A DNA stretch of 64,000 bases, taken from NCBI RefSeq assembly GCF_900149705.1, contig NZ_LT703001.1, forward strand, positions 3,466,001 through 3,530,000. The letters run 5' to 3'. Below are positions 43,648 to 52,988 of this stretch, one piece after another (positions within the stretch are counted from its first letter, which is position 1; each line of letters begins with the position of its first letter). The DNA comes from Sphingorhabdus sp. Alg231-15 (GTDB taxonomy: Bacteria; Pseudomonadota; Alphaproteobacteria; Sphingomonadales; Sphingomonadaceae). The position numbers and the translations under genes were made by a program. Below the pieces are notes generated by a model, which was not told where the DNA came from, ran no database searches, and worked only from the letters and a program-made list of their open reading frames with translations.

Positions 43648-44919
43648 ATGATCAACAACACCATTAAATCTAGCCTGGTCTCTAGGTTTCCAGAACTTGT
43701 TGATATGCTCGGGAGTGTTGAATCTTTCCACTCCGACCACACATTGTCATCTGCCGCTGCACAACTACCCCACATTGATGGTGCAGCGCATGCAGGTGCG
43801 AATGGTGGTGCAAAAGATCCCGTCGTAATTTATCGCGATGGCCCATTCCGTTTCGTTCCGGCTACCCTCAGCCAGCCCCCCCGCATTGAATTTGGTAAAG
43901 CAGACAAGGAATTTGGTTTGTCTTGCATTATTGAAGCCATGCGTGGGGGCAAAGGGCCTGCCTTTGCTGATCCAAAATCTATTGCCTTATATAAATATGC
44001 CGCCCGCGTAGCGCGCAGCGATGCCAATGTCATGATTACCGGCGAAACCGGTACCGGCAAAGAAGGCGTCGCTCGCTATATTCACGAGCACAGTACCCGC
44101 GCTGACAAACAGCTCGTCACCGTCAACTGTGCTGCGATTACCGAAACGATGATCGAATCCATTTTGTTCGGACATAAGAAAGGCGCCTTTACGGGAGCCT
44201 ATGCCAATGCTGTCGGGCTGTTCAAAGAAGCCGACGGCGGAACAATTTTTCTCGACGAGATTACCGAGATGCCGCTGGAGAGCCAGTCCAAACTTCTGCG
44301 CGTGCTGCAGGAAGGCGAAATCCTGCCGGTCGGTTCAACCCGTCACGAAAAGATCGACGTACGTATCATCTGTGCCGCGAACCGTAATTTTGCCGAAGAA
44401 GTCAAAGCCGGAAAATTCCGTGAAGACCTCTACTGGCGTCTGAATGTTATGCCGGTTGAGTTGGAACCGCTTGCTGCGCGTCCTGCCGATATTGCCGCAA
44501 TCTCCGCTTTCATGATGATGGATTTCCAGAAAGGTCATGAAAAATTTGTCTCGCTTTCGAAAAACTGTGTCGAACGCCTGAAGGCCCACCATTGGCCTGG
44601 TAACGTTCGCGAGCTGGCCAATGTCCTGCAACGGGCCCTGGTTATGTGTGACGGCGATTGCATTGGAGCAGGCGACCTGATGTTTTCGGGCGAGAGCCTC
44701 TCTGCTCAGCCCAAACAGGATGCGGTGCAACCTGGTAGCTCTGCGCGCTTCGTTCGCGGCCGTGATCTGCACTCCATTTCCAAGAGCGTTGAATATGACG
44801 CGATCAACAAAACGCTAGAACAAACCAATGGCAACCGCCGCGAAGCCGCCAAGGAACTTGGTATTTCAGAACGGACGCTGCGTTATCGGATGGCCGATAT
44901 GCGCGCGTTGGCGGCCTGA
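43648..44919 (+). CDS. Sigma-54-dependent transcriptional activator, FlrC/FleR/FlbD-like
   Basis: 423 residues. An N-terminal part of about 110 residues has no recognisable receiver domain and no conserved phosphorylation Asp block. The AAA+ domain has G-E-T-G-T-G-K-E (132-139), the sigma-54 contact loop G-A-F-T-G-A (179-184) and Walker B L-D-E-I (202-205). The C-terminal Fis-type HTH (T-N-G-N-R-R-E-A-A-K-E-L-G-I-S-E-R-T-L-R-Y-R) resembles FlrC/FlbD rather than FleQ. It is predicted to activate the sigma-54 flagellar promoters. Confidence 0.87.
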   Translation: MINNTIKSSLVSRFPELVDMLGSVESFHSDHTLSSAAAQLPHIDGAAHAGANGGAKDPVVIYRDGPFRFVPATLSQPPRIEFGKADKEFGLSCIIEAMRGGKGPAFADPKSIALYKYAARVARSDANVMITGETGTGKEGVARYIHEHSTRADKQLVTVNCAAITETMIESILFGHKKGAFTGAYANAVGLFKEADGGTIFLDEITEMPLESQSKLLRVLQEGEILPVGSTRHEKIDVRIICAANRNFAEEVKAGKFREDLYWRLNVMPVELEPLAARPADIAAISAFMMMDFQKGHEKFVSLSKNCVERLKAHHWPGNVRELANVLQRALVMCDGDCIGAGDLMFSGESLSAQPKQDAVQPGSSARFVRGRDLHSISKSVEYDAINKTLEQTNGNRREAAKELGISERTLRYRMADMRALAA

Positions 44920-44933
44920 ACAGGGGATAGAAT

Positions 44934-45296
44934 ATGTCTTCCGTCAATATGAACAGCCTGATGGCAGCGCGCAACGCGATCCTCAACCGCAACAATGCGC
45001 TGCAGGACATTGCCAGTAAAACATCCAATCTGGCTGGTCCCGGTCAGGCACCGCAAACCGAGAAACCATCTGGACCGAACGGTTTTGCCGACCAGCTGAC
45101 CAATGCCATTCAGGAAGTGAACAATCTGCAAGCAACCGCGAAAGCCAACACGGCCGCCTATCAAATGGGCGAGACCAACGATGTGGCTGCGGTGATGCTC
45201 TCCAAGCACAAAGCGTCGCTGGGTTTTGAATCCACGCTGCAAGTGCGCAACAAACTGCTGTCTGCCTACAAAGACATCATGAACATGTCGGTATGA
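44934..45296 (+). CDS. fliE: Flagellar hook-basal body protein FliE
   Basis: 120 residues. The C-terminal half matches FliE: F-A-D-Q-L-T-N-A-I-Q-E-V-N-N-L-Q and A-V-M-L-S-K-H-K-A-S-L-G-F-E-S-T-L-Q-V-R-N-K-L-L-S-A-Y-K-D-I-M. The N-terminus is longer than usual. It connects the MS ring to the rod. AGGGGA precedes the ATG. Confidence 0.92.
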   Translation: MSSVNMNSLMAARNAILNRNNALQDIASKTSNLAGPGQAPQTEKPSGPNGFADQLTNAIQEVNNLQATAKANTAAYQMGETNDVAAVMLSKHKASLGFESTLQVRNKLLSAYKDIMNMSV

Positions 45297-45299
45297 TAG

Positions 45300-47051
45300 A
45301 TGGCTGAAGAAACATCCCTTAATCAGAACCTGACACCGGTCGCTCCAACCGGTGTTGGCGGTTCCGGCCCGGGCGGCGCGCTGGGCTCCATCCAGACTTT
45401 TGCCCGGCAACCGGCAATTGCGCGGGCAATGCCGCTGATCATATTATCCGCTGTCCTTCTCGCTGCATTCTCGGCCTGGCTGCTGGTGCGTGAGCCGGCG
45501 CAGCGTGACCTTTTCCGCGGATTGCCAGACAATGACAAAGCCGCAGTAATGCAAGCTCTGCAAAGTGCGAACATCGCCTATCAGGTTGATGACACGTCCG
45601 GGACTCTGACGGTTAGCAATGAAGACTATCATACCGCAAAAATCGAATTGGCAGGCCAAGGCCTCCCTCGCTCGGCGCCCAGCGGCGATACCATCATGTC
45701 GAGCATGCCGATGGGAGCCAGCCGCGCAGTAGAGTCTGAAAAATTGCGGACGGCGCGGGAGATGGATCTTGCGCGGTCAATTGAGGCTCTCGACAACGTA
45801 TTGTCTGCCCGGGTTCACTTGGCCGTTGAACAACCAAGCATCTTTTTGCGAGATAGAAATGAGCCGGCAGCATCGGTCATTCTGCAATTGACCGGTGCGA
45901 CCAAATTGGATGAGCGGCAAACGCAGGCCATTCTGAATCTGGTGGCCAGTTCGGTTCCCGGTCTGGCGGCTGGAAACGTGTCGGTTATCGACCAGAACGG
46001 ACGCCTGCTGTCCCGAAGCGAGGATGAAGATCCCCGTGGCACGGATGCACAATTGAAAATAAAGGCGGCTATAGAAGATCGTTATCGCCAATCGCTGGCG
46101 AGCCTGTTGACGCCCATAGTCGGGCCTGGAAATTTTGTTGCCGAAGTGACGGCAGACGTGAACTTTGATGAGAAACAGGCGACCAGTGAAATCTATCCGG
46201 CAGACGGTTCCGTGCTGCGTTCGGAACAGGGCATGCGGTCGGAAGAACCGATCGGCACCCCGCAAGTTGGCGGTATACCTGGCGCTCTGGCCAACCGTCC
46301 CCCTGCACCTGCTGAGTTTGAAGAGCAGCCCGATGGCGAAGAAGAGCAGGTGGCACAGCAAACCGCTCCACAGAAAACCAGCGAGGAATATCAACGCAAT
46401 TTTGAACTGGCCCGTGAAATTGCGGTAACCAATCAAGCCACGGGCCAAGTTTCGCGGTTATCGGTTGCCGTGGCAATTGATGACAAGGCGCTCAAAGACA
46501 CCAAGTCACCGAAAGAGATTCAGGAAATTGAAAAGCTGGTGAAAGGCGCCATGGGTTTTAATGCCGAGCGTGGTGATCAGGTTGCTGTTTCCGCGCGTCA
46601 GTTCCGTCCTGTAACCGAAAAAGAGGCCGAGGAGGCGTGGTATGAATCACCCTGGTTCGGTGTCGTCAGCCGCAATGTCACGGCGCTCATTGTCGCTCTG
46701 TTGATCATCTTTGGAATCGGCCGGCCCATATTGAAGCGGTGGTTGAATTCCGAAAAGAAATTGAAAGAAAACGCCGCGGCGATTGAAAATACCATCCCTG
46801 CAAATCTCGGACCTCAAAATGGCGGTCTGTTAGGCGCTGCGCCAGTCGCTAGTAACGCCCAAGGCGGATCAGAGATCGCAGCACTACCGGATGGATCGCC
46901 GATTACGATCGATATGATCCAGGCCGCACCCAGCTACCAGGAGCGTGCTCTTCTGACGCAGAATTTTGTCAAACAAAATCCCGATCATGCTGCGTTGGTG
47001 GTGAAAGAACTGCTCAAGGAAACAGGCGAGGCGGAGGAAGTCGATGGCTGA
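45300..47051 (+). CDS. fliF: MS-ring protein FliF
   Basis: 583 residues. Two transmembrane segments (about 42-62 and 452-472). The N-terminal periplasmic ring-building motifs are present: F-R-G-L-P-D-N-D-K and R-D-R-N-E-P-A-A-S-V. The C-terminal tail binds FliG. It overlaps fliG by eight bases. Confidence 0.95.
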   Translation: MAEETSLNQNLTPVAPTGVGGSGPGGALGSIQTFARQPAIARAMPLIILSAVLLAAFSAWLLVREPAQRDLFRGLPDNDKAAVMQALQSANIAYQVDDTSGTLTVSNEDYHTAKIELAGQGLPRSAPSGDTIMSSMPMGASRAVESEKLRTAREMDLARSIEALDNVLSARVHLAVEQPSIFLRDRNEPAASVILQLTGATKLDERQTQAILNLVASSVPGLAAGNVSVIDQNGRLLSRSEDEDPRGTDAQLKIKAAIEDRYRQSLASLLTPIVGPGNFVAEVTADVNFDEKQATSEIYPADGSVLRSEQGMRSEEPIGTPQVGGIPGALANRPPAPAEFEEQPDGEEEQVAQQTAPQKTSEEYQRNFELAREIAVTNQATGQVSRLSVAVAIDDKALKDTKSPKEIQEIEKLVKGAMGFNAERGDQVAVSARQFRPVTEKEAEEAWYESPWFGVVSRNVTALIVALLIIFGIGRPILKRWLNSEKKLKENAAAIENTIPANLGPQNGGLLGAAPVASNAQGGSEIAALPDGSPITIDMIQAAPSYQERALLTQNFVKQNPDHAALVVKELLKETGEAEEVDG

Positions 47052-48096
47052 GGCAGAAACCAAGAACACCCAAGCGTCAGAAGAAGACGGCGCACAACTG
47101 GAATTGATTACCGGCCGTCAGAGCGCTGCGATCCTCATGTTGTTGTTTGATGACGATGAGGCTGCCAGGATATTGGAACGGCTCGAACCGCAGGAAGTGG
47201 AACTGCTCGGCGAGGCGATGTTCAGCGTCGCCGATGTCGATGCGATGCAGATTGACGGATCGCTCGATCGTTTCTTGCAGTTGACTCGAAACCAATCGAT
47301 GCTGGCTTATAAATCCGACGAAAAAGTGGGCCGCGTGTTCCGTCAGGCGCTGGGCACCTCCCGCGCTGAAACCATGATGAACCGCTTTGCGCCGAAACGG
47401 CCCAGCAACATCGCGGAGCTTTTGAAGTGGGTTCCCCACAAGGATCTTGCAGAGCTTGTCGCGAATGAGCCGCCTCAGATTTCAGCGGTGCTGATCTCTT
47501 TCATGGCGCCGGAAGCGGCTGCGGAAATGTTACAGCTTCTGCCGTCGGACTTGCAGGAAGAACTCGTCTATCGGGTTGCCACCATGGGGCCGGTCAGCGC
47601 CCACGCCTTGGCGCAGATACATGGGCTGCTGGAACGCAATGCACCATCGGCAGAAGAAATCGCACCACCGATGGAAATTGGCGGCGTGATGGACAGCGCT
47701 TCGATCGTCAACAATTTCCCGAAGCAACTTGGTCGCGCTGTTTTGAAAGGCGTGACCCGTCGTGACCGAAAAATTGCCAAAGAGATTGAAGATGAGATGT
47801 TCATCTTTGCCGATCTGATCAATCTGTCGAGCAAGGATCTGGGCACAGTCGTACGCAAAGTGGATACCGCTATATTGGTTCCAGCTCTGCGTGGCGCATC
47901 GAGTGAACTGAAAGCGAAAATCTTCGCTGCAATGTCGAAACGGGCCGCAGAGACAATCCAGGATGAAATTGATGAAGCACCGCCGCAGCCAATGGAAGCT
48001 GTGCGGGATGCACAGAAAGGCGTTATCGCGATAGCCAAGGTCATGCTCGACAATGGAGAGATTAACATGTCCGGCGGCGGTGCCGATTATGTCTGA
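47044..48096 (+). CDS. fliG: Motor switch protein FliG
   Basis: 350 residues. It has A-A-I-L-M-L-L-F-D-D-D-E-A-A-R-I-L near the start, the middle-domain P-S-N-I-A-E-L-L-K-W and the torque helix with charged residues (I-F-A-D-L-I-N-L-S-S-K-D-L-G-T-V-V-R-K-V-D-T). The C-terminus has F-A-A-M-S-K-R-A-A-E-T-I. FliG couples the stator to the C-ring. It overlaps fliF and fliH by eight bases each. Confidence 0.96.
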   Translation: MAEAETKNTQASEEDGAQLELITGRQSAAILMLLFDDDEAARILERLEPQEVELLGEAMFSVADVDAMQIDGSLDRFLQLTRNQSMLAYKSDEKVGRVFRQALGTSRAETMMNRFAPKRPSNIAELLKWVPHKDLAELVANEPPQISAVLISFMAPEAAAEMLQLLPSDLQEELVYRVATMGPVSAHALAQIHGLLERNAPSAEEIAPPMEIGGVMDSASIVNNFPKQLGRAVLKGVTRRDRKIAKEIEDEMFIFADLINLSSKDLGTVVRKVDTAILVPALRGASSELKAKIFAAMSKRAAETIQDEIDEAPPQPMEAVRDAQKGVIAIAKVMLDNGEINMSGGGADYV

Positions 48097-48781
48097 TCTG
48101 CGTTCCGAGAAAAACCTGCATGATGCGATGCAAAAAGATAATGTCGCTCCGCTCTGGAGAATGCCGCTCGAACAAAAAGAGTTTTCCGCCTGGTCGGGAC
48201 AATTGCCTCCTGATGCCGCTGCCGGCGCAGGAAGCCAATTTCAAAATTTTGGAAAAACGGACAGGGCAGGGGGCACAGCGCCTCCCGGCGGAGAAGAGGA
48301 TATTTTTGAAGCCGCCTATCGCAAGGGATGGGAAGACGGACAGGCTGCGCTTTCCGCTGAACAGGCAATAAACGATCAAGCCGCTGCCGCTATTGCAGAC
48401 GCCATAAGTCATTTGAACGATCTGCATTCGACCGGCAGCTTTGCTTTGATCCTGACCGCGATTGAATCGCTTTTTCACCGCTGTTCCGAGCTGGCCGTGC
48501 CGGATCCGGTATTGTTGCAAGCATGGGCAACGCAATTGGCGGACAAGATTGACCAGGATCAGAAAGGCGCGAGCCTGGTTCTGCATCCCGATGACATGGC
48601 GTTGGTTGATCAGGACGCCTGCAAATTGCCATTGCGTGCCGACCCATCGATGTTGCGCGGCAATTTGAAACTTAGCCACGCCGGCGGCTGGATTGAAAAA
48701 GGATCTGCGGTCGTATTGGACGAATTGCGGGCCCTGATTGACGAGTTTAACGGGCCGCAACGGGATGCCGATCATGAGTGA
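48089..48781 (+). CDS. fliH: Flagellar assembly protein FliH
   Basis: 230 residues. After a disordered N-terminus, the E-A-A-Y-R-K-G-W-E-D-G-Q-A segment (GxxxG-like) and the conserved V-L-H-P-D-D end block match FliH, the regulator of the FliI ATPase. ATG 48089 overlaps the fliG stop. The longer frame from 48053 lies inside fliG and is not supported. Confidence 0.88.
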   Translation: MSDLRSEKNLHDAMQKDNVAPLWRMPLEQKEFSAWSGQLPPDAAAGAGSQFQNFGKTDRAGGTAPPGGEEDIFEAAYRKGWEDGQAALSAEQAINDQAAAAIADAISHLNDLHSTGSFALILTAIESLFHRCSELAVPDPVLLQAWATQLADKIDQDQKGASLVLHPDDMALVDQDACKLPLRADPSMLRGNLKLSHAGGWIEKGSAVVLDELRALIDEFNGPQRDADHE

Positions 48782-50132
48782 TAGGCAGAGCGAATTTGTC
48801 AGTGATCCGAATAGTGGGAAAGGCATTCAGGGTCTGCTGGCGCGGATCGACCATATCAGCAACGCGCCGCGTTACGTCGGCAAGCTCTCGGCTCATGATA
48901 ACGGTATGTTGGAAGTAACCGGCTTTGCCTATCCACTAGGCTATTCCGGCCGGGTGATCGCAACTGATGGCCGGGAAATCTGCGCCGAAGTGGTTGGTTT
49001 CAAAGGATCACGGGCCCTGATGATCCCGATGGTACAGGACGCACCCCTGCGCAGCGGAAGCCGCGTATTGCCCTATGTGAAATCCAATGAAGCAGCCGTT
49101 GGTGACGCGCTGTTTGGCCGAATTATTGGTCCAATGGGTGAGCCGATTGATGGCAAGGGACCGATATTGGCGACAGAAAGCGTGCCGTTGTCGGGGCAGG
49201 AAGGCGATGTCATGCGCCGGGCCAGCGTTACCAAGCCAATCGACATGGGGATCCGGGCGCTGAATGGCCTTTTGACCTTTGGCCGAGGGCAACGGGTCGC
49301 CGTGATCGCCGGTTCCGGTGTCGGCAAATCGATGCTGATCAACCAGATATTGGACGGTGTTGTTGCCGACGTCGTGGTCGTCGGCCTGATTGGTGAACGC
49401 GGCCGCGAGGTGAATGACTTTGTCAATCGCCGCAATCAGCAAAAAGACGCCGTACCAACTATTACGGTTGCTGTTCCTGCAGATCATTCTCCTTCATCAC
49501 GCCTGAAGGCAGCCCATCGTGCAACTGCCATCGCAGAGCATTTTCGTTCGCAAGGCAAATCCGTCGTGCTTGTCCTCGACAGCCTGACCCGTGTGGCTCA
49601 TGCCCAACGCGAAATCGGGCTTGCGGCTGGTGAACCGCCAACCATGAAAGGCTATCCACCGTCCGCACTCTCGATGATCCCGCGATTGATCGAACGGGCG
49701 GGCAATGACAGCGAGACCGGCGGGTCGATAACAGCAATTTATACTGTTCTGGCCGATGGCGATGATCTTGATGATCCTGTCGTTGATAGCGCGCGAGCCA
49801 TTGCCGACGGGCATATCATCCTGTCGAGATCGCTTGCCGAGCAAGGCATATTTCCCGCCATTGATGTCGGTAAATCGATCAGCCGCGTTGCGGTCGATAT
49901 TATCGATGACAATCACCATGCCGTTCAAACGCATTTCAGGCGGCTCTGGTCGATATACGAGGAAAATCGCGATCTTGTGCTTATGGGCGCTTATCAGGCC
50001 GGGAGTGATCCGAATATTGATGAAGCGTTGGCCTATTGGCCGGTGATGGTTGAGTATATCAAACAGAAGCCGCGCGAATTGGTCAATTTTCAACAGAGCA
50101 TTAGCGATCTTGCCGGTTTGTTTCAGTCATGA
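48774..50132 (+). CDS. fliI: Flagellum-specific ATPase FliI
   Basis: 452 residues. Walker A G-S-G-V-G-K-S at 180-186, Walker B V-L-V-L-D-S-L-T-R, then P-P-T-M-K-G-Y-P-P-S and the family-specific Q-Q-K-D-A-V-P-T-I. The start overlaps fliH by eight bases; an extra in-frame ATG lies nine bases earlier. FliI drives unfolding and delivery of export substrates. Confidence 0.97.
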   Translation: MSDRQSEFVSDPNSGKGIQGLLARIDHISNAPRYVGKLSAHDNGMLEVTGFAYPLGYSGRVIATDGREICAEVVGFKGSRALMIPMVQDAPLRSGSRVLPYVKSNEAAVGDALFGRIIGPMGEPIDGKGPILATESVPLSGQEGDVMRRASVTKPIDMGIRALNGLLTFGRGQRVAVIAGSGVGKSMLINQILDGVVADVVVVGLIGERGREVNDFVNRRNQQKDAVPTITVAVPADHSPSSRLKAAHRATAIAEHFRSQGKSVVLVLDSLTRVAHAQREIGLAAGEPPTMKGYPPSALSMIPRLIERAGNDSETGGSITAIYTVLADGDDLDDPVVDSARAIADGHIILSRSLAEQGIFPAIDVGKSISRVAVDIIDDNHHAVQTHFRRLWSIYEENRDLVLMGAYQAGSDPNIDEALAYWPVMVEYIKQKPRELVNFQQSISDLAGLFQS

Positions 50133-50569
50133 AGCGCAAGGTGAAAGGGCTGCAACGCATCTTGAAGGTGCGGGAGACACAGAAAAAGCTGAAGGAAAGC
50201 GCACTGGCGAAGGCCGGAAACCATTGTGCCGCGCTGGAGCATAATGCGCAGCGGATCAAAAATCTGCACAGCGAGACGCAATCGGATGTCAAAGCGGAAA
50301 GTGCCGATTTGTTGGCGGCCAGAATGGAATTGTCGGGACGGTTGCTCGACGCCGAGCGATCAATCGAAAGATCAATGGTGACGGCAAGGCAAGATTTTGC
50401 CCATGCGGAGCGGCAAAATTTTGCCGCCCGATCCACTTATGAGAGCACAGAGAAACTGCTCCAATCCAACATGAAAAAGGCCCGAAAAGCAGAGGTCTTC
50501 AAAAGCGATGTTCGTCATAACATATTGTATAATATAGCTAATAATAGAAAAAAGGGGTCAGGACAATGA
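50129..50569 (+). CDS. fliJ: Flagellar export coiled-coil protein FliJ
   Basis: 146 residues, almost all helical with heptad-like repeats (L-Q-R-I-L-K-V-R-E-T-Q-K-K-L). It overlaps fliI and fliK by four bases each, the classical FliJ position. Sequence similarity to known FliJ is low, so identity rests on context. Its coding sequence contains two GGCAARATTTTGCC-type dyads at 50388-50426. Confidence 0.78.
   Translation: MKRKVKGLQRILKVRETQKKLKESALAKAGNHCAALEHNAQRIKNLHSETQSDVKAESADLLAARMELSGRLLDAERSIERSMVTARQDFAHAERQNFAARSTYESTEKLLQSNMKKARKAEVFKSDVRHNILYNIANNRKKGSGQ
50388..50426. promoter_or_regulatory. Tandem dyads inside fliJ
   Basis: GGCAAGATTTTGCC (50388-50401, identical 14-mer to 36035-36048 near flgB) and CGGCAAAATTTTGCCG (50411-50426, perfect palindrome), with centres 24 bp apart. 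They lie inside coding sequence, where no operator is needed for reading-frame reasons. Confidence 0.55.
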
Positions 50570-52344
50570 TTGGCAAAATTATGGCAGAGGCCTCTCATTC
50601 AATAATTGGCATGCTTTCTGCAAAGCCTTCGGACATGGAAACAACAACAGCCTCTGATGCGTTTAGCGCCCTTCTGATGCCCGGTGAAGACCGGCCGCGT
50701 CCGACGTTGCAAAATGACGGCACTGAAGTGGTAGAGGAAACCGGAATTGAACAATTTGTAAGTCAGTTGCTCGGCTTTGATGATCAACCGCGTTCACGAT
50801 CGAATGCGCGCGATATTACCGGGACTGTTTCAACCCAGATTGTACAGGATGCCGAGGCAGACAAGTCTGACTTGTCTCTCGAAACAACTCCGTCGCCAGC
50901 TCCCGCTTCACAGATAGGGCGCTTCATCGCGACTCAACCACAGGTGTCGGACCTGACAGAGAAAGCTGTGCTCGCAGGCTCTTCTGAAACCGGGGACGAC
51001 GCCGGTGATTCAATCGATTCCGCAATGATGTCCGACAGGCTAAACCAGCCTGGTATCAGCATGGATCAATCCGATCTGAAAGATAGTCCTGCACCGCGTG
51101 GCCGCGATCCGTTGTCAGCGGATACGCCTGTTTCAGGCAATGAGACCGTCAAAGCCAATCATCCACTGAGCGATGTCGGCAAGATTGCGACCATGCCAAT
51201 CATTCTGGTCGACCAGCCGACCACTTCAGGCGAGAAAATCAGGACTGTCGGTAACGAGCCAAAAGCTCAAATAGCGATCGATATGCCGCGTATGCAGCTG
51301 TCGGACAAGAAGGCCGCTGGCATCAAACCGAGCCTGCAACGTGAACCAGTAATTAGCGCTGAACCTGTGGCTCAAGACAACATCAAACCAGAAATCTCAT
51401 CCGCTACTAATCGCGCAGAGGTGAAGCCAGCAATTGCCTTGGATTTATCGAAGCCACTGGCTGGGAATTCAACGGCGACCGACATTTCTCCCGCTGAAAA
51501 CAGTCAGAAGGCAGCAACAATTATTCCGCCGCTGATGGCCAAACCCTATTCTGATGCAAATCGTAACGCTCCGGCGAAAGTTGATGAGAGTACCGCTAAA
51601 AACGGACTGACGGCTGCAATTCCGCAAGCCGAAACCAGTGAACGCAAGATTGTCGCTCCGCTTGACCTTCGGGTGGCTAGCACGCGCAATGTAGACAGCA
51701 AGATAACAGCCCAGCCCACGGAATTTACGGCACGCGAAGTAACGAGCAATATGGAAAAGCCCGTTAGCATCGAAACCAAAACGCCGTTCGCAGACATAGA
51801 TAATGCACCCGCCTCGGTCTCGCTGGAAAGACATTCAGAAATACCGGCGCCGGTTACAGCAACGCCCGTCAGCGCCGCGCAAACCCTGGCCGGAAAAACC
51901 GTCAATTTTGACTGGAACGCCCCGCAATTTGCTGAGCGCTTTGCGTCTGAATTGAGCGACATGAAGGTCAGCGGCGATCTGAAGCGATTTGAAATCAATC
52001 CCCGGAATATGGGGCGCCTGGAGATTTCCTTTGTGGCGAGAGGCACGCAGGAGATCATCCGGATCGAAACCGAAAATGATGCCGCACGCGAGATGATTGT
52101 CCAGCACAGCCAAGCCATTCAGGACATGTTGAAAGCGCAAGGACGGCCCGACCTGAGCCTGCGGGTTGATATCAAGGAAAATATGCTTGGTTCATCGCAA
52201 TCAGACATGATGGATTTTGCACAGCAAGAGAATGAGAGCGGGCATCAGGAGCGCTCGAACCCGTCCCCAGATCGCGGGCAGATGATGACCTCCGACAGGC
52301 CATCGGATCCGCAAGAACCAAACGATAACAGCCGCTACGCCTGA
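50566..52344 (+). CDS. fliK: Flagellar hook-length control protein FliK
   Basis: 592 residues. Most of the protein is low-complexity, rich in Ser, Ala, Pro and Asp. The C-terminal about 130 residues carry the hook-length domain: K-T-V-N-F-D-W-N-A-P-Q-F and R-F-E-I-N-P-R-N-M-G-R-L-E-I-S-F. FliK is exported as a molecular ruler. AGGGGTCAGG precedes the ATG. A weak sigma-54-like site (TGGCAT-GCTTT-CTGC) lies at 50607-50621 inside the gene. Confidence 0.9.
   Translation: MIGKIMAEASHSIIGMLSAKPSDMETTTASDAFSALLMPGEDRPRPTLQNDGTEVVEETGIEQFVSQLLGFDDQPRSRSNARDITGTVSTQIVQDAEADKSDLSLETTPSPAPASQIGRFIATQPQVSDLTEKAVLAGSSETGDDAGDSIDSAMMSDRLNQPGISMDQSDLKDSPAPRGRDPLSADTPVSGNETVKANHPLSDVGKIATMPIILVDQPTTSGEKIRTVGNEPKAQIAIDMPRMQLSDKKAAGIKPSLQREPVISAEPVAQDNIKPEISSATNRAEVKPAIALDLSKPLAGNSTATDISPAENSQKAATIIPPLMAKPYSDANRNAPAKVDESTAKNGLTAAIPQAETSERKIVAPLDLRVASTRNVDSKITAQPTEFTAREVTSNMEKPVSIETKTPFADIDNAPASVSLERHSEIPAPVTATPVSAAQTLAGKTVNFDWNAPQFAERFASELSDMKVSGDLKRFEINPRNMGRLEISFVARGTQEIIRIETENDAAREMIVQHSQAIQDMLKAQGRPDLSLRVDIKENMLGSSQSDMMDFAQQENESGHQERSNPSPDRGQMMTSDRPSDPQEPNDNSRYA
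50607..50621 (+). promoter_or_regulatory. Weak sigma-54-like element at the start of fliK
   Basis: TGGCAT-GCTTT-CTGC keeps the conserved GG-N10-GC spacing. It lies about 180 bp downstream of the tandem dyads in fliJ. A transcript from it would start inside fliK and could serve fliL onward. Confidence 0.3.
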
Positions 52345-52389
52345 GCGTAGCGCAACCATCCAGAACCATAAGAGACTTCAGAGGTAAAA

Positions 52390-52965
52390 ATGTCAGACAG
52401 CAATCCAGAAGAAGAAGAAAAACCCAAGAAGAAAAAGGGTAAGATGAAAGGACTCATCGTCGGTATTGTTGCGATTGCCGTTGTCGGTGGTGGCGGCGCT
52501 GCTGGAGGCTTTTATGTCGCTGGCACGATGGGCGGCGAAGGCCAGGAACCAGAAGACCCGAACAAGCCCAAGATCATTCTGAAAGACGGTACGGCGGTTA
52601 GCGAAACCGAAGCGAAGACAGCTGTTCCCGAAGAGACGGACAGCAAATTCAAGATTTCCTATCACCAGATTGAGCAACCATTCACATCGAACCTGTCCAA
52701 TTCAGAGAGTTTTGCCCAATTGTCGCTGGCGATCTCGACCTATTATGATGAGCGCGTTTTCGAGAATGTTACCGAGCATGAGATTGCGATCCGCTCGGCC
52801 GTATTGATGGAGTTAGGACAACAGGATCCGTTCGAGCTGGATACGTCCGCAGGAAAATTGAAGCTCAAGAAAAAATTGCGCGATGTCATCAATGTAACCC
52901 TGAAAGAAAAGTCGGGATTTGGCGGCATTGAAGACGTCTATTTCACCAGCATCGTTGTCCAGTAA
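52390..52965 (+). CDS. fliL: Flagellar basal body protein FliL
   Basis: 191 residues. A charged Lys-rich N-terminus, then one transmembrane segment (about 22-45), then a periplasmic domain with V-L-M-E-L-G-Q-Q and L-R-D-V-I-N-V-T-L-K. FliL surrounds the stator. It follows fliK after 45 bp. Confidence 0.9.
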   Translation: MSDSNPEEEEKPKKKKGKMKGLIVGIVAIAVVGGGGAAGGFYVAGTMGGEGQEPEDPNKPKIILKDGTAVSETEAKTAVPEETDSKFKISYHQIEQPFTSNLSNSESFAQLSLAISTYYDERVFENVTEHEIAIRSAVLMELGQQDPFELDTSAGKLKLKKKLRDVINVTLKEKSGFGGIEDVYFTSIVVQ

Positions 52966-52988
52966 AGATCAGGGAAAGCATCAAGCTC

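Noticed and set aside
48062-48826. 254-codon minus-strand frame opposite fliH and fliI
   Set aside because: Antisense shadow of coupled flagellar genes with no motif.
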